Assembly: GCA_929200255.1 (NCBI GenBank)
Contig: CAKMYZ010000013.1
Coordinates: 1-64,000, forward strand
Source of the DNA: an uncultured Alphaproteobacteria bacterium
GTDB taxonomy: Bacteria > Pseudomonadota > Alphaproteobacteria > Rhodobacterales > Rhodobacteraceae
Length of the DNA: 64,000 nt
Direction of reading: 5' to 3'
Part shown: in pieces, positions 17,153 through 24,950 of the stretch
Numbering within the stretch: position 1 is the first letter of the stretch
Layout: the number at the start of each line of letters is the position of its first letter
Translations under genes and position numbers: made by a program
The notes under the pieces: model-generated
Databases searched by the model: none
Seen by the model: the letters and a program-made list of their open reading frames with translations, nothing else
What the model was told of the DNA's origin: nothing

Positions 17153-19102
17153 TCATGATGTCTCGCACACTACAGTAAAACAGAACCGCGATCTATCCGC
17201 CCCGGTACGATCATACCAAAGATGCCCGCCATTCGCCTCGATGATGCTGCGCGAAATCGAAAGGCCAAGGCCAAGACCATCAGGCTTACTGGTTTGGAAT
17301 TGCTTGAAAAGGGTGACATCCTCGGCGACGCCGGGGCCGGTATCATCGACCCAGATCTCAATCTTGTCGTCGATCTGGCGGGCCGTGATGATGATCTGCT
17401 TCGGCGTGCTTCCGGTGGCAACCATTGCATCAACAGCGTTACGCATCAGGTTAATCAGAACCTGCGCAATCTGCACACGGTTGCCAATGGCAAGCGGCAA
17501 TGATGCCAGTTCTGCATCGATAGTCACACCATGCGTGCCTGTCTCATTCTGCATCAGGCGGCTGGTCTGTGCGATCAGCTCGCTCAGGTCGAAATGCTCT
17601 GCTTTGCCTTCATCCTTGCGGACAAAACCCCGCAGAGCGCGGATAATGTCGCCACCCTGATGGGCCTGTTCTTCAAGTTCGGTCAGAATCGACAACAGTT
17701 CGGCACTTGGATTTGAGTTCTGTTTTGCAACGGTGATGGCTGCATCCACATTCTGGGTAATCGCCGTTAGCGGCTGGCTCAACTCATGCGCCAAACCGGT
17801 TGCCATCTGCCCCATGACATTCACCCTTGAAAAATGGGACATATCGCGGCTCAGCTTTTCGACTTTGCGATCCGCATCGCGGCGTTGGGCGATCTCGTGA
17901 ATGAGGGTCTGATTAGCCTTGCGCAATTCCTGATAGGTACGCGGCAAGGGGGCGTTGGTTGAAACCTCACCTTGCGAAACAAGTGCCGTTCTGACCGCAA
18001 AGGCCCTGACAGGTCTCAAAATAAGCTCCGCGAGCACGACACCAACGACAGCCGTCACCAAACAAACAATTGCGGCAATCCAGATATTACGGCGGCGGTT
18101 GTCTTTGATGCCCTGGACAAAATCGTTTTCGGGCGCAAAGACAGCGATCGTCCAAGGTAGGTCGATACCGGAAATCGGCAAAAGCAGCGTCATGAACCTG
18201 TTGCCTTGATAGGCAAACTCTGACTGCATCGGACCTAGGGTGGACGCAGCGCCAGGATTGAAATCATTCAAAGCCATGCGCGCAACCGGGTCCCCCAGAT
18301 CTTCAATTCTCGCAAAGCCAAGCGTCCCATCGGCATTTTCCACGCTAATCTGCGTTTGATCGGGATGCGCGATCACTTCCGCGCTGTCGCTCAGGATGAT
18401 CGCGGTGCCTTCTGTGCCGATGGCGAGGCCGGACAGGAACTCGGAGATTTCCGCAATCTCGATGTCGACGCCAACAACGCCCTCCAGCGCACCATCCGAC
18501 TGCAAGACCGGGGCGGCAACGGTGATGCCCGGCTGTTGCGACGAAAAGAAGATATAGGGGCTGGTCCAGACACCGGTCTTTGCCGTGCGCGCGTTGATGT
18601 ACCACTGCCGCCCGCGCGGATCAAAAATATCTTCAGGGTCAAAGACCCGTTCAACAACACTGAAATCCTCTGTACGCCAGATCAGCTCGATCGTGCGCTC
18701 TTCCCCGTCTATGGCGACAAATTTGGTGCGATAGAGGCCCGGCCCGTCACTACGCATCACATAAACAAAATTGCCTGCCTCATCGCCGTAGTAAATACCC
18801 GAAAGCTGCGCCTTGGATTGCAAATGACGGAAGAGATATCGCTCCATCTCGGCAGGGTCAGCGGTCGAGACAACCTCGCTTTGCAAGATGCGACTTGCCA
18901 GATCAGCGCTTTCGCGGGCCGGTTCAAGAAAGCGCTTTGTGTGATCCACGGCATTCAGGCCCGCATCCCGCATCAACCCACGCGCGTGGTCCAGCATCGC
19001 GCGTTCAGATGACACGAAGGATGTCGATACAACGATGATGATGGCCAGAAACTGAAGCCCTGCCAGGCTAATCGCCAGAATAAAGCCGAGCGAATATCTC
19101 AT
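17153..19102 (-). CDS. Sensor histidine kinase with periplasmic dCACHE domain
   Basis: The 649-residue kinase has an N-terminal helix (5-28) and a periplasmic double-Cache domain (about 35-325, with RGRQWYINARTAKTGVWTSPY). A second helix (about 338-362), a linker and a HisKA domain with the phosphoacceptor His439 in GLAHELSQPLTAI follow. The HATPase domain contains NLMRNAVDA, DDTGPGV and GLGLSISRSI. The layout resembles DctB and similar C4-dicarboxylate or amino-acid sensors. It probably senses a small solute in the periplasm and phosphorylates the FixJ-type regulator encoded 47 bases downstream. Confidence 0.92.
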   Translation of the reverse strand: MRYSLGFILAISLAGLQFLAIIIVVSTSFVSSERAMLDHARGLMRDAGLNAVDHTKRFLEPARESADLASRILQSEVVSTADPAEMERYLFRHLQSKAQLSGIYYGDEAGNFVYVMRSDGPGLYRTKFVAIDGEERTIELIWRTEDFSVVERVFDPEDIFDPRGRQWYINARTAKTGVWTSPYIFFSSQQPGITVAAPVLQSDGALEGVVGVDIEIAEISEFLSGLAIGTEGTAIILSDSAEVIAHPDQTQISVENADGTLGFARIEDLGDPVARMALNDFNPGAASTLGPMQSEFAYQGNRFMTLLLPISGIDLPWTIAVFAPENDFVQGIKDNRRRNIWIAAIVCLVTAVVGVVLAELILRPVRAFAVRTALVSQGEVSTNAPLPRTYQELRKANQTLIHEIAQRRDADRKVEKLSRDMSHFSRVNVMGQMATGLAHELSQPLTAITQNVDAAITVAKQNSNPSAELLSILTELEEQAHQGGDIIRALRGFVRKDEGKAEHFDLSELIAQTSRLMQNETGTHGVTIDAELASLPLAIGNRVQIAQVLINLMRNAVDAMVATGSTPKQIIITARQIDDKIEIWVDDTGPGVAEDVTLFKQFQTSKPDGLGLGLSISRSIIEANGGHLWYDRTGADRSRFCFTVVCETS

Positions 19103-19138
19103 TTGAGATGCCTGACGATACCGGTTGGGTTTGGCACG

Positions 19139-20470
19139 TCAGGCCCCGATATCGGCCGTGACGGTTGCAACAGCCCTGCCAAGTTTTTCAACCACCTCGT
19201 CCAGGTGATCAGCTGTGGCGATAAAGGGTGGGGCCAGCAACAGATGGTCGCCCTGCTTGCCGTCAACTGTGCCCCCCATCGGATAACAAATCAGACCTTG
19301 CGCAAAAGCCGCCTTCTTGAGCCGCGCATGAAATTTGTGCTGCGGATCAAGGCAGGCCTTGGCCTCTCGATCAGCGACAAACTCAACGCCAACAAACAAT
19401 CCGCGGCCCCGGATATCGCCCACATTGGGATGCTGGCCGAAGCGCGCGCGCAGCATATCCTGCAACATCTCACCCTTGCTGCCAACCTCATCAATCAGAC
19501 CCGACGTCAGTTTTGTCACCACGGCCAGGCCGGCCGCACAGGCAACGGGGTGACCAATGTATGTATGGCCATGCTGGAAAAACCCGCTGCCCTTCTGAAT
19601 CGCATCATGGATCGCCTTGCTGCAAAGCGTGGCGCCAATTGGCTGATAGCCGGCGCCAAGGCCCTTTGCGATAGTGCAGATATCAGGGCTGATCCCATCA
19701 TGTTCGCTGGCAAACAGCGTGCCAGTGCGCCCCATACCACACATCACCTCGTCCAAGATCAACAACACGCCATATTTGTCGCAAATCTCGCGAATACGTT
19801 TGAAATATCCGGGGACCGCCGGGACAGCGCCAAGGGTGGCGCCCACGACAGGTTCGGCTACAAAGGACATGACATTCTCGGGGCCAAGGCGCAGGATTTC
19901 TGCCTCAAGCTCGTCTGCTATGCGTAGGCCAAATGCCGCTTCGGTCTCGCCTTCATGCTGCTCACGATAGGCATAGCAAGGGGCGATGTGACTGACATCG
20001 ATCAGCAAAGGCGCAAACTGAGCACGGCGCCACGCGTTCCCGCCAACGGCCAGCGCCCCCAGCGTATTGCCATGATAACTTTGCCGCCGGGCAATGACCT
20101 TTGAACGCTGCGGCTGCCCTATCTCGACATAGTATTGCCGCGCGAGCTTCAGCGCGGCCTCTACGGCCTCGGACCCGCCTGAGACGAAATAGACACGGTC
20201 GAGCCCCTCCGGCGCATGGGCAATCAACAGATCGGCCAGCGCCTCGGCCGGTTGTGATGTCAGGAAACTGGTATGGGCAAATGCCATGTCATCCAACTGG
20301 GATTTGATCGCGGCGATCACCTCGGGATCACTGTGACCAAGACAGGAAACGGCAGCGCCGCCCGATCCGTCAAAGTACCGCTTCCCATTTTGGTCAATCA
20401 GATAGACGCCATCACCTGCCACACCGACCGGAGGTAAGTGATTGGAATTTCTTGGAAAGACGTGGGACAT
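19139..20470 (-). CDS. Class III pyridoxal-phosphate aminotransferase
   Basis: The 443-residue enzyme has the class III signature LDEVMCGMGRTG (239-250) with the PLP-pairing Asp, the Schiff-base Lys269 in TIAKGLGAGYQP and VSGGSEAVEAALK for phosphate binding. These enzymes transfer an amino group from an omega- or alpha-amino compound to pyruvate or 2-oxoglutarate. The exact substrate cannot be assigned. It is divergent from the TAXI-TRAP genes and lies just before the sensor kinase, so it may act on the solute imported by the TRAP system. Confidence 0.9.
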   Translation of the reverse strand: MSHVFPRNSNHLPPVGVAGDGVYLIDQNGKRYFDGSGGAAVSCLGHSDPEVIAAIKSQLDDMAFAHTSFLTSQPAEALADLLIAHAPEGLDRVYFVSGGSEAVEAALKLARQYYVEIGQPQRSKVIARRQSYHGNTLGALAVGGNAWRRAQFAPLLIDVSHIAPCYAYREQHEGETEAAFGLRIADELEAEILRLGPENVMSFVAEPVVGATLGAVPAVPGYFKRIREICDKYGVLLILDEVMCGMGRTGTLFASEHDGISPDICTIAKGLGAGYQPIGATLCSKAIHDAIQKGSGFFQHGHTYIGHPVACAAGLAVVTKLTSGLIDEVGSKGEMLQDMLRARFGQHPNVGDIRGRGLFVGVEFVADREAKACLDPQHKFHARLKKAAFAQGLICYPMGGTVDGKQGDHLLLAPPFIATADHLDEVVEKLGRAVATVTADIGA

Positions 20471-20563
20471 CCGCAGATTACCAGTTTTGGATGTCGCGAT
20501 GCTCCCACTTTTGCTTCAAATTTTCTATAGGTAGTTACGCGCATAGACAGGGTGTCGGGCGGC

Positions 20564-20581
20564 TGAAACATTCCGGTTTCA
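20564..20581. promoter_or_regulatory. Inverted repeat upstream of the TRAP operon
   Basis: TGAAAC and GTTTCA are separated by six bases in the 227-base region between the aminotransferase and the TAXI binding-protein genes. The position suits an operator serving one or both divergent genes, and the neighbouring FixJ-type regulator is a candidate binder. There is no direct proof. Confidence 0.35.
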
Positions 20582-20697
20582 AGTAGGATACCCCTGCGCG
20601 GCTACACTTGCGGTGTCAAAACAAGATGGGCGACAGCGGAACTTCGCTGATTCCCCAAGCACCCGAATGCCAAACATTTGACTAAGGGAGAACGTCA

Positions 20698-21669
20698 ATG
20701 ATCCAGAAAAAAATCTCAACAGTTGCTGCCGTCGCTGTGGCGCTTACGGTTTCCGCCCCTGCGGCGATGGCCGAGGAATTCATCACAATCGGGACCGGCG
20801 GTGTGACGGGGGTCTACTATCCGACAGGTGGCGCGATCTGCCGCCTAGTCAATCAGGGCCGCCGCGACCATGGTATTCGCTGTTCGGTCGAATCCACCGG
20901 CGGTTCGGTCTACAACATCAACACAATTCGCGAAGGTGAGCTGGAATTTGGTGTGGCCCAGTCCGACTGGCAGTTCCACGCCTACAACGGCTCTTCCCGC
21001 TTCGAAGAGCAGGGCGCATTCGAAAGCCTGCGTGCTGTTTTCTCTGTTCATCCAGAACCTTTCACCGTTGTGGCCCGCGCTGACGCAGGCATCACGACAC
21101 TTGCCGATCTTGAAGGCAAGCGCGTGAACATCGGCAACCCTGGGTCAGGCCAACGGGGCACAATGGAAGTGGTGATGGAGCAGATGGGCTGGACCATGGA
21201 CAGCTTCGCGCTCGCCTCAGAGCTGAAAGCCGCTGAACAGTCGGCCGCCCTTTGTGACAATCAGATTGACGCGATGATCTACACCGTTGGTCACCCATCC
21301 GGTTCCATCCAGGAAGCGACAACAGCATGCGACTCTGTCCTTGTTGAAGTATCCGGCCCCGAAATCGACGCATTGATCGCTGACAATTCCTATTACCGCG
21401 CAGCCACTATCCCGGGTGGCATGTATCGCGGCAATGATGGCGACGTTGCAACCTTCGGTGTCGGTGCGACATTCGTCTCTTCCGCCGATGTGTCCGAAGA
21501 CGTCGTCTATACCCTCGTTTCGGCTGTCTTTGACAACATCGACGACTTCCGCGGCCTCCACCCCGCGTTTGCCAATCTTGTCCCCGAAGAAATGGCGTCT
21601 GCGGGTTTGTCTGCACCAATCCACGACGGTGCGGCCAAATACTACCGCGAAAAAGGCTGGATGGAATAA
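20698..21669 (+). CDS. TAXI-family TRAP transporter solute-binding protein
   Basis: The 323-residue protein has a Sec signal peptide cleaved after about residue 25 (PAAMA-EE). The TAXI-type binding fold includes ITIGTGGVTGVYYPTGGAIC, GVAQSDWQFHAYNG and RVNIGNPGSGQRGTME. It binds the substrate in the periplasm and delivers it to the fused permease encoded next. A good site (AAGGGAG) precedes the ATG. TAXI systems can carry glutamate, 2-oxoglutarate or other organic acids, and the substrate here is unknown. Confidence 0.93.
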   Translation: MIQKKISTVAAVAVALTVSAPAAMAEEFITIGTGGVTGVYYPTGGAICRLVNQGRRDHGIRCSVESTGGSVYNINTIREGELEFGVAQSDWQFHAYNGSSRFEEQGAFESLRAVFSVHPEPFTVVARADAGITTLADLEGKRVNIGNPGSGQRGTMEVVMEQMGWTMDSFALASELKAAEQSAALCDNQIDAMIYTVGHPSGSIQEATTACDSVLVEVSGPEIDALIADNSYYRAATIPGGMYRGNDGDVATFGVGATFVSSADVSEDVVYTLVSAVFDNIDDFRGLHPAFANLVPEEMASAGLSAPIHDGAAKYYREKGWME

Positions 21670-21694
21670 TTCAGGCCTGCGGCTAAAGCATCCA

Positions 21695-21718
21695 GAGGAG
21701 GCGGGAAACCGCCTTCTC
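21695..21718 (+). terminator. Intercistronic hairpin in the TRAP operon
   Basis: A 10-bp stem (GAGGAGGCGG pairing with CCGCCTTCTC, one G-T pair) closes a GAAA tetraloop between the binding-protein stop and the permease start. There is no T-tract. Such hairpins often stabilise the upstream message, giving more binding protein than permease. Confidence 0.5.
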
Positions 21719-21775
21719 CATAGCCAACAAGTACGTCCGCTCTTTTGTGAGCAGGACAAGGGGGAGTGAGATCAC

Positions 21776-24388
21776 ATGGCAACCGATCAAGACCAACGCA
21801 AAGGCCTAAGCGAAGAAGAGCTTCAGGACCTTGTTTCATCTTCGGACGCCGGCGCGCGTAATCCTGTTGGATCGGTTGGGCTATTCCTGTCCATCGTTGC
21901 GATTACCTGGTCTGTCTTCCAAGTGGTACTCGCTTCCCCATTGTCCAACCAGATATTGCCGGGCTCGGTTGTGAACAACTCTCGCCAAATTCACCTGGCA
22001 TTCGCCATTTTCCTTGCGTTCATGGCCTACCCTGCTTTCAAATCCAGTCCACGCAACTACATCCCGATCCCCGACTGGATCATGGGATTTGCCGGGGTGT
22101 TCATCGCGCTTTACGGCTATTTCTTCTACGAGAAAATCGTCAACTCCGGCGGGCTTGCAGACGATGTCGACAAGTGGTTCGCGCTGGCAGGGCTTGCGTT
22201 GCTGTTTGAAGGTGCACGCCGCGCGCTTGGGCCGGCCATGGCGATCATCGCCGTTATCTTTCTCCTCTATGTCTTCTACGGATCATCGACAATTGTCCCT
22301 GATGTGATCCGCTGGGGCGGTGCATCGCTCAAGAAAGCGATGAGCCACATGTGGATCACATCAGAAGGTGTGTTTGGTATTGCCCTGGGTGTCTCTACCA
22401 AATTTGTTTTCCTTTTTGTGTTGTTCGGCGCGCTCCTCGATAAAGCTGGGGCTGGTAACTATTTCATTAAGATGGCTTTTGGCGCGCTGGGCCATCTTAA
22501 AGGGGGGCCTGCGAAAGCGGCTGTAGTAGGTTCTGCTGCAACCGGTCTGATCTCAGGTTCCTCTATTGCCAATGTTGTGACCACAGGCACCTTTACGATC
22601 CCGCTAATGAAGCGGGTCGGGTTCAGTTCCGAGAAGGCAGGCGCGGTCGAAGTTGCTTCATCCGTCAATGGGCAGATCATGCCCCCGGTGATGGGCGCTG
22701 CCGCCTTCCTAATGGTTGAATATGTGGGCATCTCTTATGTTGAGGTGATCACCCACGCTTTCCTGCCTGCGACGATTTCCTACATCGCGCTGGTTTACAT
22801 CGTTCACCTTGAAGCGGTGAAAAATAACATGCCGACGCTGGGTAACCGCGTCGTGTCCATGGGCCGGACCATCGGTGGGATGGCGGCCTTCTTTGTCGGG
22901 TTCGCGGCCCTTTGCTATGGCGTGCAGTACCCCGTCAGGGCGATCACGAGTGCACTCCCGAACTCTGGGTTGATCCTGTCGGCACTGGTCTTCTTGACCT
23001 ATGTTGCCTTGCTCTGGGTCGCGTCCGGCGTTGCCGATCTTGAGGCCGACGATCCAAACGCGAAAGAAGTCGAACTGCCAGTCGTTGGCGAAATCTACAA
23101 GGCTGGCCTCTACTATCTGCTGCCGATCATCGTTCTGGTTTACTTCCTGATGATCGAACAAAAATCGCCCGGCCTTTCGGCCTTCTGGGCCACGATGCTG
23201 CTTTTCGTGATCCTGCTGACGCAACGCCCGTTGAAAGCGGTGTTCCGGGATGAAAATGCGCTTGTCGAACGGTTCAAGGACGGGGTTGTCGATCTGCTGC
23301 AAGGTCTGGTTGATGGCGCCCGCAACATGATCGGTATCGGTCTGGCGACGGCAACCGCCGGCGTCATCGTGGGCACGGTCACCCTGACCGGTGTGGGTCA
23401 GGTCATGGCTGATCTGGTTGAATTCCTTTCTGGCGGCAATCTGATCCTGATGCTGGTTATGGTCGGACTGTTGTCGCTGGTGCTGGGCATGGGGCTGCCG
23501 ACAACGGCGAACTATATCGTTGTATCCTCGCTGATGGCTGGTGTTGTCGTGCAACTGGGCGCGCAGTCCGGGCTTGTTGTGCCACTGATCGCGGTACATC
23601 TTTTCGTGTTCTACTTCGGGATCATGGCAGATGTGACGCCGCCTGTGGGTCTGGCCAGTTTCGCCGCCGCCGCTGTGTCAGGTGGGGACGCCATCCGAAC
23701 CGGTTTCGTGGCATTCTTCTATAGCCTGCGTACCGTTGCCCTGCCCTTTGTTTTCATCTTCAACACGGATCTGCTGCTGATCGATGTGGGGTGGGCCCAA
23801 GGCATACTGGTATTCATATCGGCAAGTATCGCGATACTTGTATTCACGGCTGGCACGATGGGCTGGTTTGTCACCAGAAGCCGTATCTATGAAAGCGCGC
23901 TGCTGATCCTGATCGCCTTCGTGCTGTTCCGGCCCGATTTTGTGATGAACCGCGTCCAACCACCTTTTGCAGATGTGGAGCCCGCAGCACTGACGCAAAT
24001 CATCGAAGAAGCCCCGGTCGGTAGCGAAATTCGCGTGGTCATCAATGGCCCCGATTTTGATACGAGCGAATTGCGCGACACGACCATCGTCCTGACGATT
24101 GGCGATGAGGTCCCCGCCGACAGATTGGCTGCGATGGGGCTGGCGTTCTTTGCCGAAGGGAATGATCTGGCCGTGGAAGAGCCGATGTTTGGCTCTCCAC
24201 ACGCCAGCAGCCTGGCCGATTATGATTTTTATGGCGATGAATATGTCACCGTAAAAGAAGTGTTGGCGCCGCAGTCACAGCTGCCAAAAGAGCTGGTTTT
24301 CATTCCGGCACTCTTGCTGCTGGCTTTCGTCTATATGTTGCAGCGCGGCCGTTCCCGCCGCACCGTTCCCCAAGGAGAAGCCGCATGA
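21776..24388 (+). CDS. TRAP transporter fused permease (4TM/12TM) with C-terminal extension
   Basis: The 870-residue protein fuses the small (about 4 TM) and large (about 12 TM) TRAP permease subunits. The DctM part contains GSAATGLISGSSIANVVTTG, SSVNGQIMPPVMGAAAF and GMGLPTTANYIV. After the last core helices, residues from about 720 onward form a mostly soluble domain ending in one helix (LVFIPALLLLAFVYML), in the position of the DUF3394-type tail common in TAXI systems. It uses a sodium or proton gradient for uptake. The gene overlaps the UspA gene by 4 bases. Confidence 0.93.
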   Translation: MATDQDQRKGLSEEELQDLVSSSDAGARNPVGSVGLFLSIVAITWSVFQVVLASPLSNQILPGSVVNNSRQIHLAFAIFLAFMAYPAFKSSPRNYIPIPDWIMGFAGVFIALYGYFFYEKIVNSGGLADDVDKWFALAGLALLFEGARRALGPAMAIIAVIFLLYVFYGSSTIVPDVIRWGGASLKKAMSHMWITSEGVFGIALGVSTKFVFLFVLFGALLDKAGAGNYFIKMAFGALGHLKGGPAKAAVVGSAATGLISGSSIANVVTTGTFTIPLMKRVGFSSEKAGAVEVASSVNGQIMPPVMGAAAFLMVEYVGISYVEVITHAFLPATISYIALVYIVHLEAVKNNMPTLGNRVVSMGRTIGGMAAFFVGFAALCYGVQYPVRAITSALPNSGLILSALVFLTYVALLWVASGVADLEADDPNAKEVELPVVGEIYKAGLYYLLPIIVLVYFLMIEQKSPGLSAFWATMLLFVILLTQRPLKAVFRDENALVERFKDGVVDLLQGLVDGARNMIGIGLATATAGVIVGTVTLTGVGQVMADLVEFLSGGNLILMLVMVGLLSLVLGMGLPTTANYIVVSSLMAGVVVQLGAQSGLVVPLIAVHLFVFYFGIMADVTPPVGLASFAAAAVSGGDAIRTGFVAFFYSLRTVALPFVFIFNTDLLLIDVGWAQGILVFISASIAILVFTAGTMGWFVTRSRIYESALLILIAFVLFRPDFVMNRVQPPFADVEPAALTQIIEEAPVGSEIRVVINGPDFDTSELRDTTIVLTIGDEVPADRLAAMGLAFFAEGNDLAVEEPMFGSPHASSLADYDFYGDEYVTVKEVLAPQSQLPKELVFIPALLLLAFVYMLQRGRSRRTVPQGEAA

Positions 24389-24816
24389 CCGGACCCGTAC
24401 TTTGCGCAATCGATATCAGTGATGCGGCACACAACAATGCAGTGATCCTCGCGGCAAAGAAATTCGCCGATCTGGAGGGCGCGTCGCTGGATGTCGTTAC
24501 CGTGGTGCCTGACTACGGCAAAAGCATGGTGGGAGGTTTTTTTGAAAGCGACCATCATGACAAATTGGTAGCGTCTACCAGGCAGGCCCTGAATGATCTT
24601 GTCATCGCGGCAATCGGGAAAGAAGCCAACGAAAATGTCCGCCACGTCGTCGCGACAGGCTCAGCCTACGAAGAAATCATCAAACTCGCCGAACAGGCGA
24701 AATCCAGCTTGATCGTCATTGGCGCGCATAAACCTGATTTCAAAGATTACCTTTTGGGCCCGAATGCCGCACGAGTCGTGCGCCATTCCAATTGCTCGGT
24801 CTACGTGGTGCGCTAG
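24385..24816 (+). CDS. Universal stress protein (UspA family)
   Basis: The 143-residue protein has the UspA fold, starting VLCAIDISDAAHNNA and ending with the nucleotide-binding motif VIGAHKPDFKDYLLGPNAARVVRHSNCSV (G-2x-G-9x-G-S/T-like, cut here as VIGAHK, LLGPNAARVVRHS). It is translated from an ATG overlapping the stop of the TRAP permease. UspA proteins linked to TRAP systems, such as TeaD, bind ATP and modulate transporter activity, which is the likely role here. Confidence 0.9.
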   Translation: MTGPVLCAIDISDAAHNNAVILAAKKFADLEGASLDVVTVVPDYGKSMVGGFFESDHHDKLVASTRQALNDLVIAAIGKEANENVRHVVATGSAYEEIIKLAEQAKSSLIVIGAHKPDFKDYLLGPNAARVVRHSNCSVYVVR

Positions 24817-24950
24817 GGCCCGGCTCCCGCGATGTATATTTTTGACTTGCAGGGCCAATAATTTGTCTCTCCAGTAGCTGGGTAACACCATGCTGCGAAT
24901 ATACGGGCGCATGCTGCCCGGCCTCTCAGCATCGCAACGAGGGGCGCGCG

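Noticed and set aside
20600..20625. Sigma-54 promoter before the TAXI gene
   Set aside because: A GG...GC pair is present but the spacing is 8 instead of 10 bases.
22709..23599. 296-codon minus-strand frame inside the TRAP permease
   Set aside because: Its composition (many His, Gln, Asp, Arg) is the typical shadow of a membrane-protein gene.
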